Below, in pieces: positions 18,231 through 27,655 of a DNA stretch of 64,000 nucleotides (position 1 is its first letter; every line of letters starts with the position of its first letter). The notes beneath the pieces were generated by a model, which had not been told where the DNA came from, searched no databases, and saw only the letters and a list, made by a program, of their open reading frames with translations. A program made the position numbers and the translations under genes. The DNA comes from Saccharothrix sp. ALI-22-I. GTDB taxonomy: Bacteria; Actinomycetota; Actinomycetes; Mycobacteriales; Pseudonocardiaceae. The stretch is from NCBI RefSeq assembly GCF_001984175.1, contig NZ_MTQP01000055.1:124001-188000 (forward strand). The letters are read 5' to 3'.

Positions 18231-19640
18231 ATGCGAGTCTTGCTGACCTGCTATCCGGCAAACGTGCATCTTTATCCGATCGCGCCGATCGCGTGGGCGT
18301 TGCAGAGTGCCGGACACGAGGTTCGCATTGCCACGCATTTGCACGAAGGCTTCGCGGACGCTCTCACGCGGATCGGTCTCGTTCCGGTGTCACTCGGGAA
18401 TCCCAACGATCCTGAGCCGGTCTTCCGCGAGGACGCCGGCATGTCCGCCATGCCGGAGGAAGTGGATGCCTACGCGAAGGTGATGGGTCTGGACCCGGAG
18501 GAACGCGAACACTGGATCTGCTTCTACCAGTACCTCATCCGGCCGATTTCCGACTATCTCAGGGCCGACCTCCCGTATGCGGGCGATCTGGTGGAATTCG
18601 CGCGCAAGTGGAAGCCGGACCTGGTGCTCTGGGATCCGGTGTTCGCGCCCGGTGCGGTGGCCGCGGCGGCCAGCGGTGCGGTCCACGCGCGTTTCCTCGG
18701 CAGCATGCTCGACTGGCCCGCCTTCTTCCACAACAAACTCGAGGAACACCGGACCCAGCTTGAGGCGGCCGGGCTGGTGGCGAACCCGTACGCCGAGGCG
18801 ATGCGGCCGCTGGCCGAGCGATATGGCGTGACAGTCGACAAAGAACTCCTGTACGGGCAGTGGACGGTCGACCCGCTGCCGGACGGTATCCGGCTACCTA
18901 CCGATCAGCCGAAGCTTCCGGTTCGCTGGGTGCCGTACGCGTTCGCGGAGACCGCCCAGCCGTGGCTGTACGAGCGGCCGGAGCGGCCGCGAATCGCCCT
19001 GTCGCTGGGCGAGTCGACGCGACGGGTCGTCAACGGCGACTTCGGCCGCACACCCAAGCTGTTCGAGGCCGTGGCCGACCTGGACGTGGAAGTGATCGCG
19101 ACCCTGAACAGCCGCCAGCTCGACGGGGTGCAACGGATCCCGGACAACGTGCGCGTGGCCGAGTGGCTGCCCCTGCCTCAGCTTCTGCCGACGTGCTCGC
19201 TGCACATCCACCACGGTGGCAGCGGCACGGCCATGCCGGCCGTCGCGTCGAAAGTACCGCAGATCGTCACCGACACCGACGAATCGAACATGCTTCGCCT
19301 CTTCACGCCGGCGGGTAACTCCGGGGCCGGTATGATCAGCGCGGATCACGACGTGGACGGGTCGGCGGCCGTCGCCGAGGCAACGTGGGAACTCCCCGCG
19401 AAACACATGATGGCGCCCTGGTGGTCGAGGTACGTCACCAAGCACGGCGCGGGTGTCAGGATGAACTACCAGACCATGTCCGTCGAGGAGATCCGCAAGC
19501 AGATCCTCGACGTCCTGCACGGACAATCATTCCGGGCCGGCGCGGACAAGCTGCACGACATCTGGCTGGCGACCCCGAGCCCGAACGAGATCGTTCCGGC
19601 CCTTGAGCGCCTGACCGTGGAAGGCCGCGGCCGGATCTGA
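18231..19640 (+). CDS. GT1-family glycosyltransferase (macrolide/enediyne type)
   Basis: 469 residues of GT-B fold. The N-terminal acceptor domain begins MRVLLTCYPANVHLYPIAPI. The linker TVDPLPDGIRLPTD is typical of EryCIII/DesVII-type deoxysugar transferases. The C-terminal donor domain carries LSLGESTRR and the nucleotide-sugar motif HHGGSGTAMPAVASKVPQI. The enzyme should attach the aminopentose made by the pathway at 20729-31430 to the enediyne core or the aromatic acid. Relatives often need a helper P450-like protein; none is adjacent. The frame is open to 18198, but the ATG after GGGAGGG is the evident start. It heads a run with the sugar O-methyltransferase and aminotransferase genes. 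Confidence 0.9.
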   Translation: MRVLLTCYPANVHLYPIAPIAWALQSAGHEVRIATHLHEGFADALTRIGLVPVSLGNPNDPEPVFREDAGMSAMPEEVDAYAKVMGLDPEEREHWICFYQYLIRPISDYLRADLPYAGDLVEFARKWKPDLVLWDPVFAPGAVAAAASGAVHARFLGSMLDWPAFFHNKLEEHRTQLEAAGLVANPYAEAMRPLAERYGVTVDKELLYGQWTVDPLPDGIRLPTDQPKLPVRWVPYAFAETAQPWLYERPERPRIALSLGESTRRVVNGDFGRTPKLFEAVADLDVEVIATLNSRQLDGVQRIPDNVRVAEWLPLPQLLPTCSLHIHHGGSGTAMPAVASKVPQIVTDTDESNMLRLFTPAGNSGAGMISADHDVDGSAAVAEATWELPAKHMMAPWWSRYVTKHGAGVRMNYQTMSVEEIRKQILDVLHGQSFRAGADKLHDIWLATPSPNEIVPALERLTVEGRGRI

Positions 19641-19797
19641 GTTCGGCGCCGGAACGGTTGTTCAACCTTGGCCTGTCGCGGTGGCGGGCAGCGGTTCTCG
19701 CGAGCGAAGTTCCGCCGAAGAATCCACAAGGCCCAGGAGAATCATTGCGTTATCACGCGCCCAGTCGAGGTCGTGTGGGCGGGATTGGAGCACGGCA

Positions 19798-20712
19798 ATG
19801 CCTCATAAATACGGCCCGAGTCAGCTGCGGGCGCGGCACGACGATGTTCACGTCACTGCCGAAGCGGTCAGGGACTTGAGCGGCTTCAAGTCGCAGCCGA
19901 TCAACTTCAAGATCGGATTCTGGGACCCCAGCGTCAACGGGATGCGGTATCTGAAGGCGTTGACGTACAACGTGGCAGCCGGGTTGAGCGCGGAAAGCCG
20001 GGCCAGGTTGCGCAGAATCCGCAATCGGAACCTCGGTGAACCGATCACCGTGAACTACGCCGGGGACGCGGTCTGCATGGACTACTTGCAGGCGGTGCTC
20101 GAACTCGAGTTCATCACGGCCGGTTTCAATCCGGACGGCCGGCGGATCCTGGAGATCGGTGCCGGGTACGGGCGCGGCTGTCACACCATGCTGTCGAATC
20201 ACGACGTCGCCGCGTACTACATCGTCGATCTGCCGAACTCGTTGACGCTTTCCAGGGGATACCTGGAGAAGGTGCTCGATGCCGACCAGCTCGCCAAGGT
20301 CCACTTCCTCACGATCGACGAGGTGGACGAGCTGCCGGACGCCGAGCGCTTCGACCTGGGGCTCGGCGTCAACGCGTTCGCCGAGATGACCGTCGACACC
20401 GTTCGGAACTATCTCGCGTTCATCGACAAGCGCTGCGACCACTTTTACGTGAAGGACCCGGTTGGTAAATACCTGGACGGCAGCCTGGACGGTCACTCGG
20501 AGGGCCGTGAGGTGGTCGAGCTGGCATTGAGCACCGGCCTGTTGCAGGACGTCATCGACGTCCATGACAGCGAGGCGGTCGCGGCCCACACCGGCAACTT
20601 CGTTTCGGCCTACCAGCCTGGTGCGGGGTGGCGTTGCCTCGCCGACGGCTGGGCCGTGCCATGGAGCTTCTACTGGCAGGCGCTGTACAAGAACGAGCGC
20701 CCGGTAGCGTAG
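19798..20712 (+). CDS. Putative sugar O-methyltransferase
   Basis: 304 residues. The layout fits the 'putative sugar O-methyltransferase' family: a long N-terminal region, then RRILEIGAGYGRGCHTML for SAM binding, YYIVDLPNSLTLSRGYLEKV and a late FDLGLGVNAFAEMTVDTV. It is not of the MycE/TylE metal-dependent type. Placed between the glycosyltransferase and the aminotransferase, it probably O-methylates the pentose. The frame runs upstream to 19681, but the ATG at 19798 with GGAG 7 bp before it is preferred. The stop is 16 bp from the aminotransferase start. Confidence 0.75.
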   Translation: MPHKYGPSQLRARHDDVHVTAEAVRDLSGFKSQPINFKIGFWDPSVNGMRYLKALTYNVAAGLSAESRARLRRIRNRNLGEPITVNYAGDAVCMDYLQAVLELEFITAGFNPDGRRILEIGAGYGRGCHTMLSNHDVAAYYIVDLPNSLTLSRGYLEKVLDADQLAKVHFLTIDEVDELPDAERFDLGLGVNAFAEMTVDTVRNYLAFIDKRCDHFYVKDPVGKYLDGSLDGHSEGREVVELALSTGLLQDVIDVHDSEAVAAHTGNFVSAYQPGAGWRCLADGWAVPWSFYWQALYKNERPVA

Positions 20713-20728
20713 AGGTGCGTGATCTTTC

Positions 20729-21865
20729 ATGATTCCGCTTTTCAAGGTCGCAATGTCGCAGCAGGGCGCCATGGACCGGGTCGCCGGCGTTCTGCGCAGC
20801 GGCCGGCTCGAACACGGGCCGACCGTTACGGAGTTCGAAGCCGTTCTCGGCGAGCGTATCGGTAACCCGAGAGTCATCGCGCTGAACAGCGGCTCCTCGA
20901 GCCTGCATCTCGCCATCGATCTCGTAGCCCGGTCGCGGTCGGCCGAGGGGCGGCACGGTGGCGAGCCAGGCGAGGTGCTGAGCACCCCGCTGACCTTCGA
21001 GGGCACGAACTGGCCGATCCTCGCCAATGGGCTGAGAATCCGTTGGGTGGACGTCGATCCGGGGACGCTGAACATCGACCTTGACGACCTGGCGCGGAAG
21101 ATCTCGCCCGCGACCAGGGCGATCGTGGTCGTGCACTGGACCGGCTATCCGGTGGACCTGAACCGGCTGCGTGACATTCTGGACCAGGCGGAGGCGCGCT
21201 TCGGGTTTCGCCCGATAGTCATCGAGGATTGTGCGCAAGCTTGGGGGGCAACCTACCGGGAAATGCCCCTGGGAAACCATGGCAACATCTGTATGTTCAG
21301 CTTCGGCGCGCTCAAACAGCTCACCTGCGGTAGCGGCGGGATGCTCGTTCTCCCGGACGACAGCCTTTATGAACGGGCCAGGTTGCGCAGGTGGTACGGG
21401 ATCGACAGGCGAGCGGACCGGACGCATGGTGGCTACGACGTGTCCGAGTGGGGCTACCGCTTCTACATGAACGACATCGCCGCCGCGATCGGTCTTGCGA
21501 ACGTACACCTGGCTGACGAGCTGCTGGAGCGTCATCGGGACAACGCGGCCTTCTACGACAAAGAACTGTCCGGACTCCCGGGCCTCGAGCAGACGGAGCG
21601 CGCTCGGGACAGGCAACCTTCGTTCTGGGTATACCCCATCAAGGTATCTGACCGGTCATCGTTCATGCGCAAACTCGCCGACGCGGGCATCGCGACAAGC
21701 ATCATTTCCCGGCGCAACGACGCGCACAGTTGCGTCGACGCCATGAGCACGACGCTTCCCGGCCTCGACAGCGTGTTCGATCGAGTGGCTTATATCCCGG
21801 TCGGCTGGTGGTTGTCCGAAGGCGACCGCGCCCACATCGTGGAGACGATCAAAGCCGGGTGGTGA
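20729..21865 (+). CDS. DegT/DnrJ/EryC1-family sugar aminotransferase
   Basis: 378 residues, a fold-type I PLP enzyme of the sugar aminotransferase family. Seen are the N-terminal IPLFKVAMS start, SGRLEHGPTVTEFE, LNSGSSSLHLAI for phosphate binding, IEDCAQAWGA with the PLP aspartate, and FSFGALKQLTCGSGG with the Schiff-base lysine near residue 196. The usual GEGG after the lysine is replaced by GSGG. The enzyme would transaminate a 4-keto nucleotide sugar. With UDP-glucose dehydrogenase and decarboxylase nearby, the substrate is probably a UDP-4-keto-pentose, as inferred for madurosamine (maduropeptin) and for the 4-aminopentose of calicheamicin-type clusters. Confidence 0.9.
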   Translation: MIPLFKVAMSQQGAMDRVAGVLRSGRLEHGPTVTEFEAVLGERIGNPRVIALNSGSSSLHLAIDLVARSRSAEGRHGGEPGEVLSTPLTFEGTNWPILANGLRIRWVDVDPGTLNIDLDDLARKISPATRAIVVVHWTGYPVDLNRLRDILDQAEARFGFRPIVIEDCAQAWGATYREMPLGNHGNICMFSFGALKQLTCGSGGMLVLPDDSLYERARLRRWYGIDRRADRTHGGYDVSEWGYRFYMNDIAAAIGLANVHLADELLERHRDNAAFYDKELSGLPGLEQTERARDRQPSFWVYPIKVSDRSSFMRKLADAGIATSIISRRNDAHSCVDAMSTTLPGLDSVFDRVAYIPVGWWLSEGDRAHIVETIKAGW

Positions 21866-22148
21866 CGAATCAGGAGATGCGGGTCGAGATTTTGATTTGA
21901 TCCTTCCGGAAACCGCCGTCATCCATCGAGCACCGCATTGTCGAAGATGCGGCACTGAACGACCGGTGCAACGATGGATTCGCGAAGACGCACACTCATT
22001 CACGGCTGTGGGCGCCCGCTGAACGGGATTCGACGCCTCTGTGCCGTAGTGGGGCGGCCACTTTTGACGGCGATGAGTCTCAAGTCGGATCGCCGCGTCA
22101 CCGGAGGCCACCCGATGAGCGGCTCCCGACGACGAGAGGACCGAGAAC

Positions 22149-23735
22149 TTGACTGTGGACAACGTCCCGCCCAAGGCCGGGCGGCGAGAGTGGCTTGGGC
22201 TGGCCGTGCTGGTTCTGCCCACGATACTGACGATGATCGATGTCAACGTGTTGTTCCTGGCGCTGCCCCACTTGAGCGCGGATCTCGGTACCTCGGCGAC
22301 CCAGCAGTTATGGATCACTGACAGCTACGGGTTCGCGATCGCTGGGTTCCTGGTCACGATGGGTACCCTCGGTGACCGAATCGGTTACCGGAAACTGTTG
22401 ATGATCGGCGGGGCCGCGTTCGGTCTCGCTTCGGTGCTCGCTGCCTGGTCCAGCAGCCCTGGGTTGCTCATCGCCGCTCGTCTGCTGCTCGGCGTGGCCG
22501 GGGCGACGATCATGCCGTCGACGCTGGCACTGATCAGGACCATGTTCACGGACCCCAAGCAGATGGGCACGGCCATCTCCGTGTGGGCGTCCGCGATCAT
22601 CGCCGGCGTCGCGCTCGGCCCGGTGATCGGCGGGGTGATGCTGGAGTACTTCTGGTGGGGTTCGGTATTCCTCATCGGTGTACCGGTGATGGTGCTGCTG
22701 GTGGTGGCCGGGCCGGTTCTGCTGCCCGAACACCGCGACCCGGACGCGGGCCGGCTGGACCTGGTCAGCGTGTTCCTGTCGCTGGGCACGGTTCTGTCGG
22801 CTGTCTACGGCCTCAAGGAACTGGCCAGGGATGGCTGGGGCCTGCTGCCTGTCGCGTTCGTCGTGGTCGGTGTGGCCTTCGGCGCGGTCTTCGTGATTCG
22901 GCAAGGCAGGCTGGCCAGCCCGCTGCTCGACCTGCGCCTGCTCCGCATCCGCGTGCTGGCCAGCGCATTGCTGGCCGGGCTGTTCGTCGGGGCCATTCAG
23001 AGCGGCAGCGGCCTCATGGTCACTCAGCACCTGCAACTGGTCGAGGGACTCGAACCGCTACAGGCGGGACTGTGGCTGCTGCCGCCGACTGTCGTGCTGG
23101 TGATCGGCATCTACCTGAGCCCGCCTCTCGCCCGCCGGATTCGCCCAGGCTACGTCCTCGTCGGCGGCGCGCTGATCGCCGCGGCGGGCCAGTTGGTGAT
23201 CACTCAGGTCAGCGCCACGTCCGGGCTGGCTCTTTTGCTAATCGGTTTCGGTGTCGTCTACCTCGGCGTCAGTCCGATGGGCGTGCTCGTGGCCCAGATC
23301 GCCATGGAATCGTGCCCACCTGAGAAAGCCGGTTCGGCGGCGTCGCTGTCGTCGACCGGCAGCGAGCTCGGCGTCGCACTGGGCATCGCCACCCTGGGAA
23401 CCGTCGGCACCCTTGTCTATCGCGGCGAGGTGAACGTCCCCGCCGAGGTCCCGCCCGCGGCGGCGGACGCCGCCAACGAGAGCATGGCCGGAGCCGCGGC
23501 AGCGGCCCCGAACCTGCCCCCTCAGGTGGCCACTGACCTGCTCGACTCCGCTCGCGAGTCCTTCACGTCCGGCCTGCACGTTGTCGCAGGCGTCGCCGCC
23601 GTCCTCTTCGTCGGCCTCGCCGTCCTCATAGCGGTCACGTTCCGGCATGTACCTCCCTCAGGCGCGGACCCGGCGGATCATGCCGAGGAGATCGGACCGG
23701 ACGGACCCGAGAAGGAAAACCATCCTGCCGTCTGA
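22149..23735 (+). CDS. MFS drug exporter, EmrB/QacA (DHA2) type
   Basis: 528 residues, consistent with 14 membrane helices. Family features are DVNVLFLALPHLSADLG in helix 1, GFLVTMGTLGDRIGYRKLLM (motif A between helices 2 and 3) and LLLGVAGATIMPSTLALIRT (helix 4), then AIIAGVALGPVIGGVMLEYF (motif C). It resembles the proton-driven exporters of actinomycete antibiotic clusters, SgcB being the enediyne example, and probably gives export and self-protection. The TTG at 22149 follows GAGAGGA; a GTG two codons later is possible. The 283 bp upstream (21866-22148) holds no gene I can support. Confidence 0.9.
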   Translation: MTVDNVPPKAGRREWLGLAVLVLPTILTMIDVNVLFLALPHLSADLGTSATQQLWITDSYGFAIAGFLVTMGTLGDRIGYRKLLMIGGAAFGLASVLAAWSSSPGLLIAARLLLGVAGATIMPSTLALIRTMFTDPKQMGTAISVWASAIIAGVALGPVIGGVMLEYFWWGSVFLIGVPVMVLLVVAGPVLLPEHRDPDAGRLDLVSVFLSLGTVLSAVYGLKELARDGWGLLPVAFVVVGVAFGAVFVIRQGRLASPLLDLRLLRIRVLASALLAGLFVGAIQSGSGLMVTQHLQLVEGLEPLQAGLWLLPPTVVLVIGIYLSPPLARRIRPGYVLVGGALIAAAGQLVITQVSATSGLALLLIGFGVVYLGVSPMGVLVAQIAMESCPPEKAGSAASLSSTGSELGVALGIATLGTVGTLVYRGEVNVPAEVPPAAADAANESMAGAAAAAPNLPPQVATDLLDSARESFTSGLHVVAGVAAVLFVGLAVLIAVTFRHVPPSGADPADHAEEIGPDGPEKENHPAV

Positions 23736-23948
23736 CTGCCGCCGCACGGTTTCCCACTCGGTCCTCATGCCGCTGACGAGTCGCAATCGAGAGGACGTGA
23801 ACATCGAATTACGGATACGACGATATCCGTGCCGGGTGAACAAGGCGAACATGGAGGCCGATGTGTTTCGTGATGATGCTCCGGAGGCATTAGCCAGTGC
23901 CGTCGCTGAACGGTCACGGGTGCCGGGAGCGGGCACCGAGGTGAGTCG

Positions 23949-25322
23949 GTGAACGGCCACCTCGGCGACCGGGCCGTGGTGCTCGGCGGAAGCATGGCCG
24001 GCGTGCTCGCCGCCCGGGTGCTCGCCGAGTCCTACCACGAGGTGCTCGTTGTCGAGCGCGACGAGGTGCTCGGAGTCAGCACGCCGCGGAAGGGCGCGCC
24101 CCACACCGTGCACGCCCACGGCTTGCACGCCCGCGGCCAACTGATCCTGGAGGAGTTGTTCCCCAACCTCACCGACGAGCTGAGCTCGGCAGGCGTGCCG
24201 ACCGGCGATCTCGGCGAGATGCGTTGGTACTTCGACGCGAAGCGGCTGCGACCGGCACGGACTGGACTGACCTCGGTCACCGCTCCGCGGCCGGTCCTCG
24301 AACACCATGTCAGGTCGAGGGTAGCGGCATTGCCGAACGTCAAGTTCCTGGAACAGCACGACATCCTCGGGCTTGTCGGCACGTCCGACAGCGCCCGGAT
24401 CGTCGGGGTGCGGGTGCAGCAGAGAGCGCCGCATGCCGGGGAGGAGGTGCTCGACGCCGACCTGGTCGTCGACGCCACCGGCCGCGGCTCCCGAACTCCC
24501 GCCTGGCTGGAGGAATTCGGCTACCAGCGGCCCAAGGAGGACCGGATCAAGATCGGCCTCGCCTACACGACTCGGCACTACCGGACGCGTCCCGAGTGGT
24601 TCGACGGCGTCCAGTCGATCAATCCGGTCGCTTCACCAGAGCACCCGCGCGGCGCCTTCTTCGGGCAGGTCGGCCCGGACACCTGCATCCTGTCCCTGAC
24701 GGGCATCCTCGGCGACTACCCGCCGACCGAGCCCGAGGCGTTCCTCGAGTTCGCCAAGTCGTTGCCGGTACCCGATGTGTACGAGGCCATCCGAGACGGC
24801 GAGGCGCTCGACGATCCCGTGTCGTTCCGTTTCCCGGCCAGTGTGCGGCGCCGGTACGAGCGGCTGACCCGGCTGCCGGAGGGACTGCTGGTCATCGGTG
24901 ACGCGGTGTGCAGCTTCAACCCGGTCTACGGCCAGGGGATGAGCGTCGCCGCCATCGAGTCACTTACGCTGCGCGACCACTTGCGGGAGGGCAGGCCGCC
25001 ACAGCCGCAACCGTTCTTCGCGGACATCGCCCGCGTCATCGACATGCCGTGGGAAATCTCGGCGGGTGGCGACCTCGACTTCCCCCAGGTGGAGGGGCGC
25101 CGGACGATCAAAATCCGCGTCGGCAACGCTTACCTGGCGCGGCTGCGACATGCCGCGACCAAGGACGACGAGGTCACCAAGGGGTTCATGCGGGTCGCCG
25201 GGCTCATCGATCCGCCGCAGGCGCTCATGCGCCCGGGAATGCTGCGGCGGGTCCTGCGGCACGCCGTCCGCCGTCCACCGGCAGGGCGAGCTGTGGTCGG
25301 TCAGCGCGAACCCGGTCAATGA
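23949..25322 (+). CDS. FAD-dependent monooxygenase/oxidoreductase
   Basis: 457 residues. The N-terminal dinucleotide fold reads VVLGGSMAGVLAARVLAE ending in VVERD. The mid-protein DLVVDATGRGSRTP and the GLLVIGDAVCSFNPVYGQG motif place it with p-hydroxybenzoate-hydroxylase-like FAD monooxygenases of the geranylgeranyl-reductase/epoxidase-like branch. The substrate is unknown; oxidation of the enediyne core or of the aromatic ring are both plausible. The GTG start follows GAGGTGA. It is followed by a decayed acetyltransferase gene, so it is probably last in the MFS-containing unit. Confidence 0.82.
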   Translation: MNGHLGDRAVVLGGSMAGVLAARVLAESYHEVLVVERDEVLGVSTPRKGAPHTVHAHGLHARGQLILEELFPNLTDELSSAGVPTGDLGEMRWYFDAKRLRPARTGLTSVTAPRPVLEHHVRSRVAALPNVKFLEQHDILGLVGTSDSARIVGVRVQQRAPHAGEEVLDADLVVDATGRGSRTPAWLEEFGYQRPKEDRIKIGLAYTTRHYRTRPEWFDGVQSINPVASPEHPRGAFFGQVGPDTCILSLTGILGDYPPTEPEAFLEFAKSLPVPDVYEAIRDGEALDDPVSFRFPASVRRRYERLTRLPEGLLVIGDAVCSFNPVYGQGMSVAAIESLTLRDHLREGRPPQPQPFFADIARVIDMPWEISAGGDLDFPQVEGRRTIKIRVGNAYLARLRHAATKDDEVTKGFMRVAGLIDPPQALMRPGMLRRVLRHAVRRPPAGRAVVGQREPGQ

Positions 25323-25519
25323 ATCGATCACCGGCAGCCCTGACCACATCCACCAGGCGCCCACCTCCCGGCGATGACCCGCTTTCGCGGCTGTGACTGT
25401 GTGATCCTCGATCACGGCTGCCGGTCTTGGTCGGTGGTGGGCGTTCTGCGGGCAGGGGGTTGGAGGCGCGGACCAAACAAACCGGCTGACAATCACGGTC
25501 TCGCGCTGCCAGGACGACC

Positions 25520-26225
25520 ATGATGGTCGAGCACCTACCACTGTATGGCCTGCTCCTGCGCACCCGCGCCTGGAACTGCGCCTGCCTGCCCACCTCGAAC
25601 TCGACGAGCTGGCCGCTCTCGCCGTCAACGGTATCCACGCCCCCGGAGGTGACGCCGTTCGTCGCCTGGACCGACCAGCCAGCAGCCGAAGTCGCCCGCA
25701 CGGTGATCCAGCAGCACTGGCGGGCACTGGCCGACTGGACGCCCCGGGAGTGGACGCTGCCGCTGACCGTCTGGCACGACGGGCTGGTGGTCGGCCAGCA
25801 GATCATCACCGGCCGGGATTTCGCCATCACCCGTGAGGTGCGCACTGACTCCTGGCTGGGACGGTGGCATTACGGCAAAAGGCATCGGCACCGAGACAAC
25901 GCCCGCAACGCCGACCAGGTGCGCAGGCTGTTTCCCGGGTACTCGACCTGTTTCGTGGTGCGAGGCCGTGCTGCATCTCGGTTTCGCCGGCCTGGACTCC
26001 GTCGAGGCCGCTTCGATCGCGTTCACCGATAACGCCGCGTCGCTGGCCGTCTCCCGCAAGCTCGGCTACCGACCCGACGGCATCGCGCGCCGTGCCGTGC
26101 GGGGGCGCCTAGCCATCGACCAGCGACTGCGCCTGACCCGCGCGGCATGGGAAGGGCACCGCAGCGTCCCGGTCACCATCGAGGGCTTGGCCCCCTGCCT
26201 ATCGCTGTTCGGCGCGAGCCGCTGA
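25520..26225 (+). pseudogene. GNAT-family N-acetyltransferase, frameshifted
   Basis: Pieces of a GNAT acetyltransferase occur in order but in different frames: RLELRLPAHLELDELAAL, then FVAWTDQPAAEVARTVIQQH and TPREWTLPLTVW with REVRTDSWLGRWHYGK, then (other frame) AVLHLGFAGLDSVEAASIAF, LAVSRKLGYRPDG and RLRLTRAAWEGH. At least two frame changes and about 60 bp of unrelated sequence in the acetyl-CoA-binding region break the protein, so it is inactive. The region 25323-25519 upstream is empty as far as I can see. Confidence 0.7.
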
Positions 26226-26350
26226 GCGACGGTCGATCAACGGCCTCGACCAGTCGAGCACGTCGGCGCCGTTCCAGCAGCCGGGGGCCTACAACCGGCC
26301 GTGCCGCCATGGAACCCGCGAAAGCGGCAGGTGACTGGCGTGTGTGCGCG

Positions 26351-27571
26351 TCAGACGATGTGGACATCGGGTATGTAGAGAATCCACTTGCCGCCGGCGT
26401 CACGAAACGACTTCTCCTTCGCCATGATTTCGTCGGCGTGGTTCCAGGCGAAAAGCAGGGCGAAGTCCGGGTAATCTTGCGAGAAGGCTTCCGGTGGCCG
26501 CACCGGGATGTGGGAACCGGAGACCAGATGTCCTTGCTTCGACGGGGTCGAATCGCAGATGAAAGGAACCAGGTCCGGTCCGATTTCGCAGTAGTTCGTC
26601 ACCGTCGTGCATTTTCCGGGCGCGCCGTAACCAACAACTCGTTTGCCGTCGGCCCGAATCTCTCGCAGCAGGGCGACGAGATCACCGCGGACGCGCTTGA
26701 CGTCGTTCCCGAAGCGTTCGAACGTGTCGGGTTCAGCCAGCCGTCGAGTACGCTCCTCGGCGAGCAGGGCGTTCACCGCCGGTGTCGGCGTGCGCCTGGA
26801 AGGCCGGGCCAGCGTGTAGCGAATCTCGCCGCCGTGCATCGGTATCTGCTCGACGTCGACGAGTTCGAGCCCGAAGCGATCCGCGATGGCCTGCACCGAC
26901 CTGACGGTGAAGTAGAAGACGTGCTCGTCGTAGATCTGGTCGAAGGCCGTCCTCCCGACGATGGTGCCGAGGTAGGGTTCCTCGAACACGAACACCCCGT
27001 CGGGCGCCAGCAGTGCTTCCACGCCGAGGAACAGCGACTCGATGTCGGCGATGTGGCAGATGGTGTTGGCGCCGAAGATGACATCGGCACGGCCGTGCTC
27101 GGCGCGGATCGCGAATGCGGTCTTCACGTCGAAGAACTCGTTGAGCACCCGGACGCCCTTGGCCCTGGCCAACTCGGCCACGTTGCCGGAGGGTTCCACA
27201 CCGAGGTGCCGGACCCCGGCCTGTGCGATGGTCGCCAGCATCACGCCGTCGTTGCACCCGATCTCCACGATGAAGGGATCCGGGCCGGTCGGTTCGGACT
27301 CCATGAAGCGGCGCGCGTTCCGCTCGAAATGCTTACGGTGGCTCTCCGAGCCGGAGGCGTGATATCGGTATGCGTTATGGTACCGGAGGTGCTGGGGGAC
27401 TTCCTCGAGCAATTGGACCGTCGTGCACGACTCGCACATTCCCACCGCCAGCCGGAAGAAGTGCTCGCTGTCGATGTCTTCCGGTCGCAGAAAGCCGTTG
27501 GCCATGGTCTGACGCCCCAGGTCGACGAACTCCTGGACGTTGCCGCCACATACCCGACAGGTGATATGCAT
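26351..27571 (-). CDS. TylCIII/NovU-type nucleotide-sugar C-methyltransferase
   Basis: 406 residues with the three-part layout of this family: an N-terminal zinc-binding domain (CRVCGGNVQEF and CESCTTVQLLE give the four cysteines), a SAM domain (FIVEIGCNDGVMLATIA, LGVEPSGNVAELA) and a C-terminal domain with GYGAPGKCTTVTNYC and IPVRPPEAFSQD. Known members methylate C-3 (or C-5) of 4-keto nucleotide sugars. Here the substrate should be a UDP-4-keto-pentose, giving a branched sugar like the 3-C-methyl group of madurosamine. The ATG follows AGGA. It is separated by 84 bp from the upstream alcohol dehydrogenase gene on the same strand. Confidence 0.92.
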   Translation of the reverse strand: MHITCRVCGGNVQEFVDLGRQTMANGFLRPEDIDSEHFFRLAVGMCESCTTVQLLEEVPQHLRYHNAYRYHASGSESHRKHFERNARRFMESEPTGPDPFIVEIGCNDGVMLATIAQAGVRHLGVEPSGNVAELARAKGVRVLNEFFDVKTAFAIRAEHGRADVIFGANTICHIADIESLFLGVEALLAPDGVFVFEEPYLGTIVGRTAFDQIYDEHVFYFTVRSVQAIADRFGLELVDVEQIPMHGGEIRYTLARPSRRTPTPAVNALLAEERTRRLAEPDTFERFGNDVKRVRGDLVALLREIRADGKRVVGYGAPGKCTTVTNYCEIGPDLVPFICDSTPSKQGHLVSGSHIPVRPPEAFSQDYPDFALLFAWNHADEIMAKEKSFRDAGGKWILYIPDVHIV

Positions 27572-27655
27572 GAGAAATTCCTGCCTAACCTGGCGTTGCC
27601 TAATGGAGGGGCCGCCGTTCGGCGGGGCTTGGCTTGCGGGTGAAACAATGCGGCT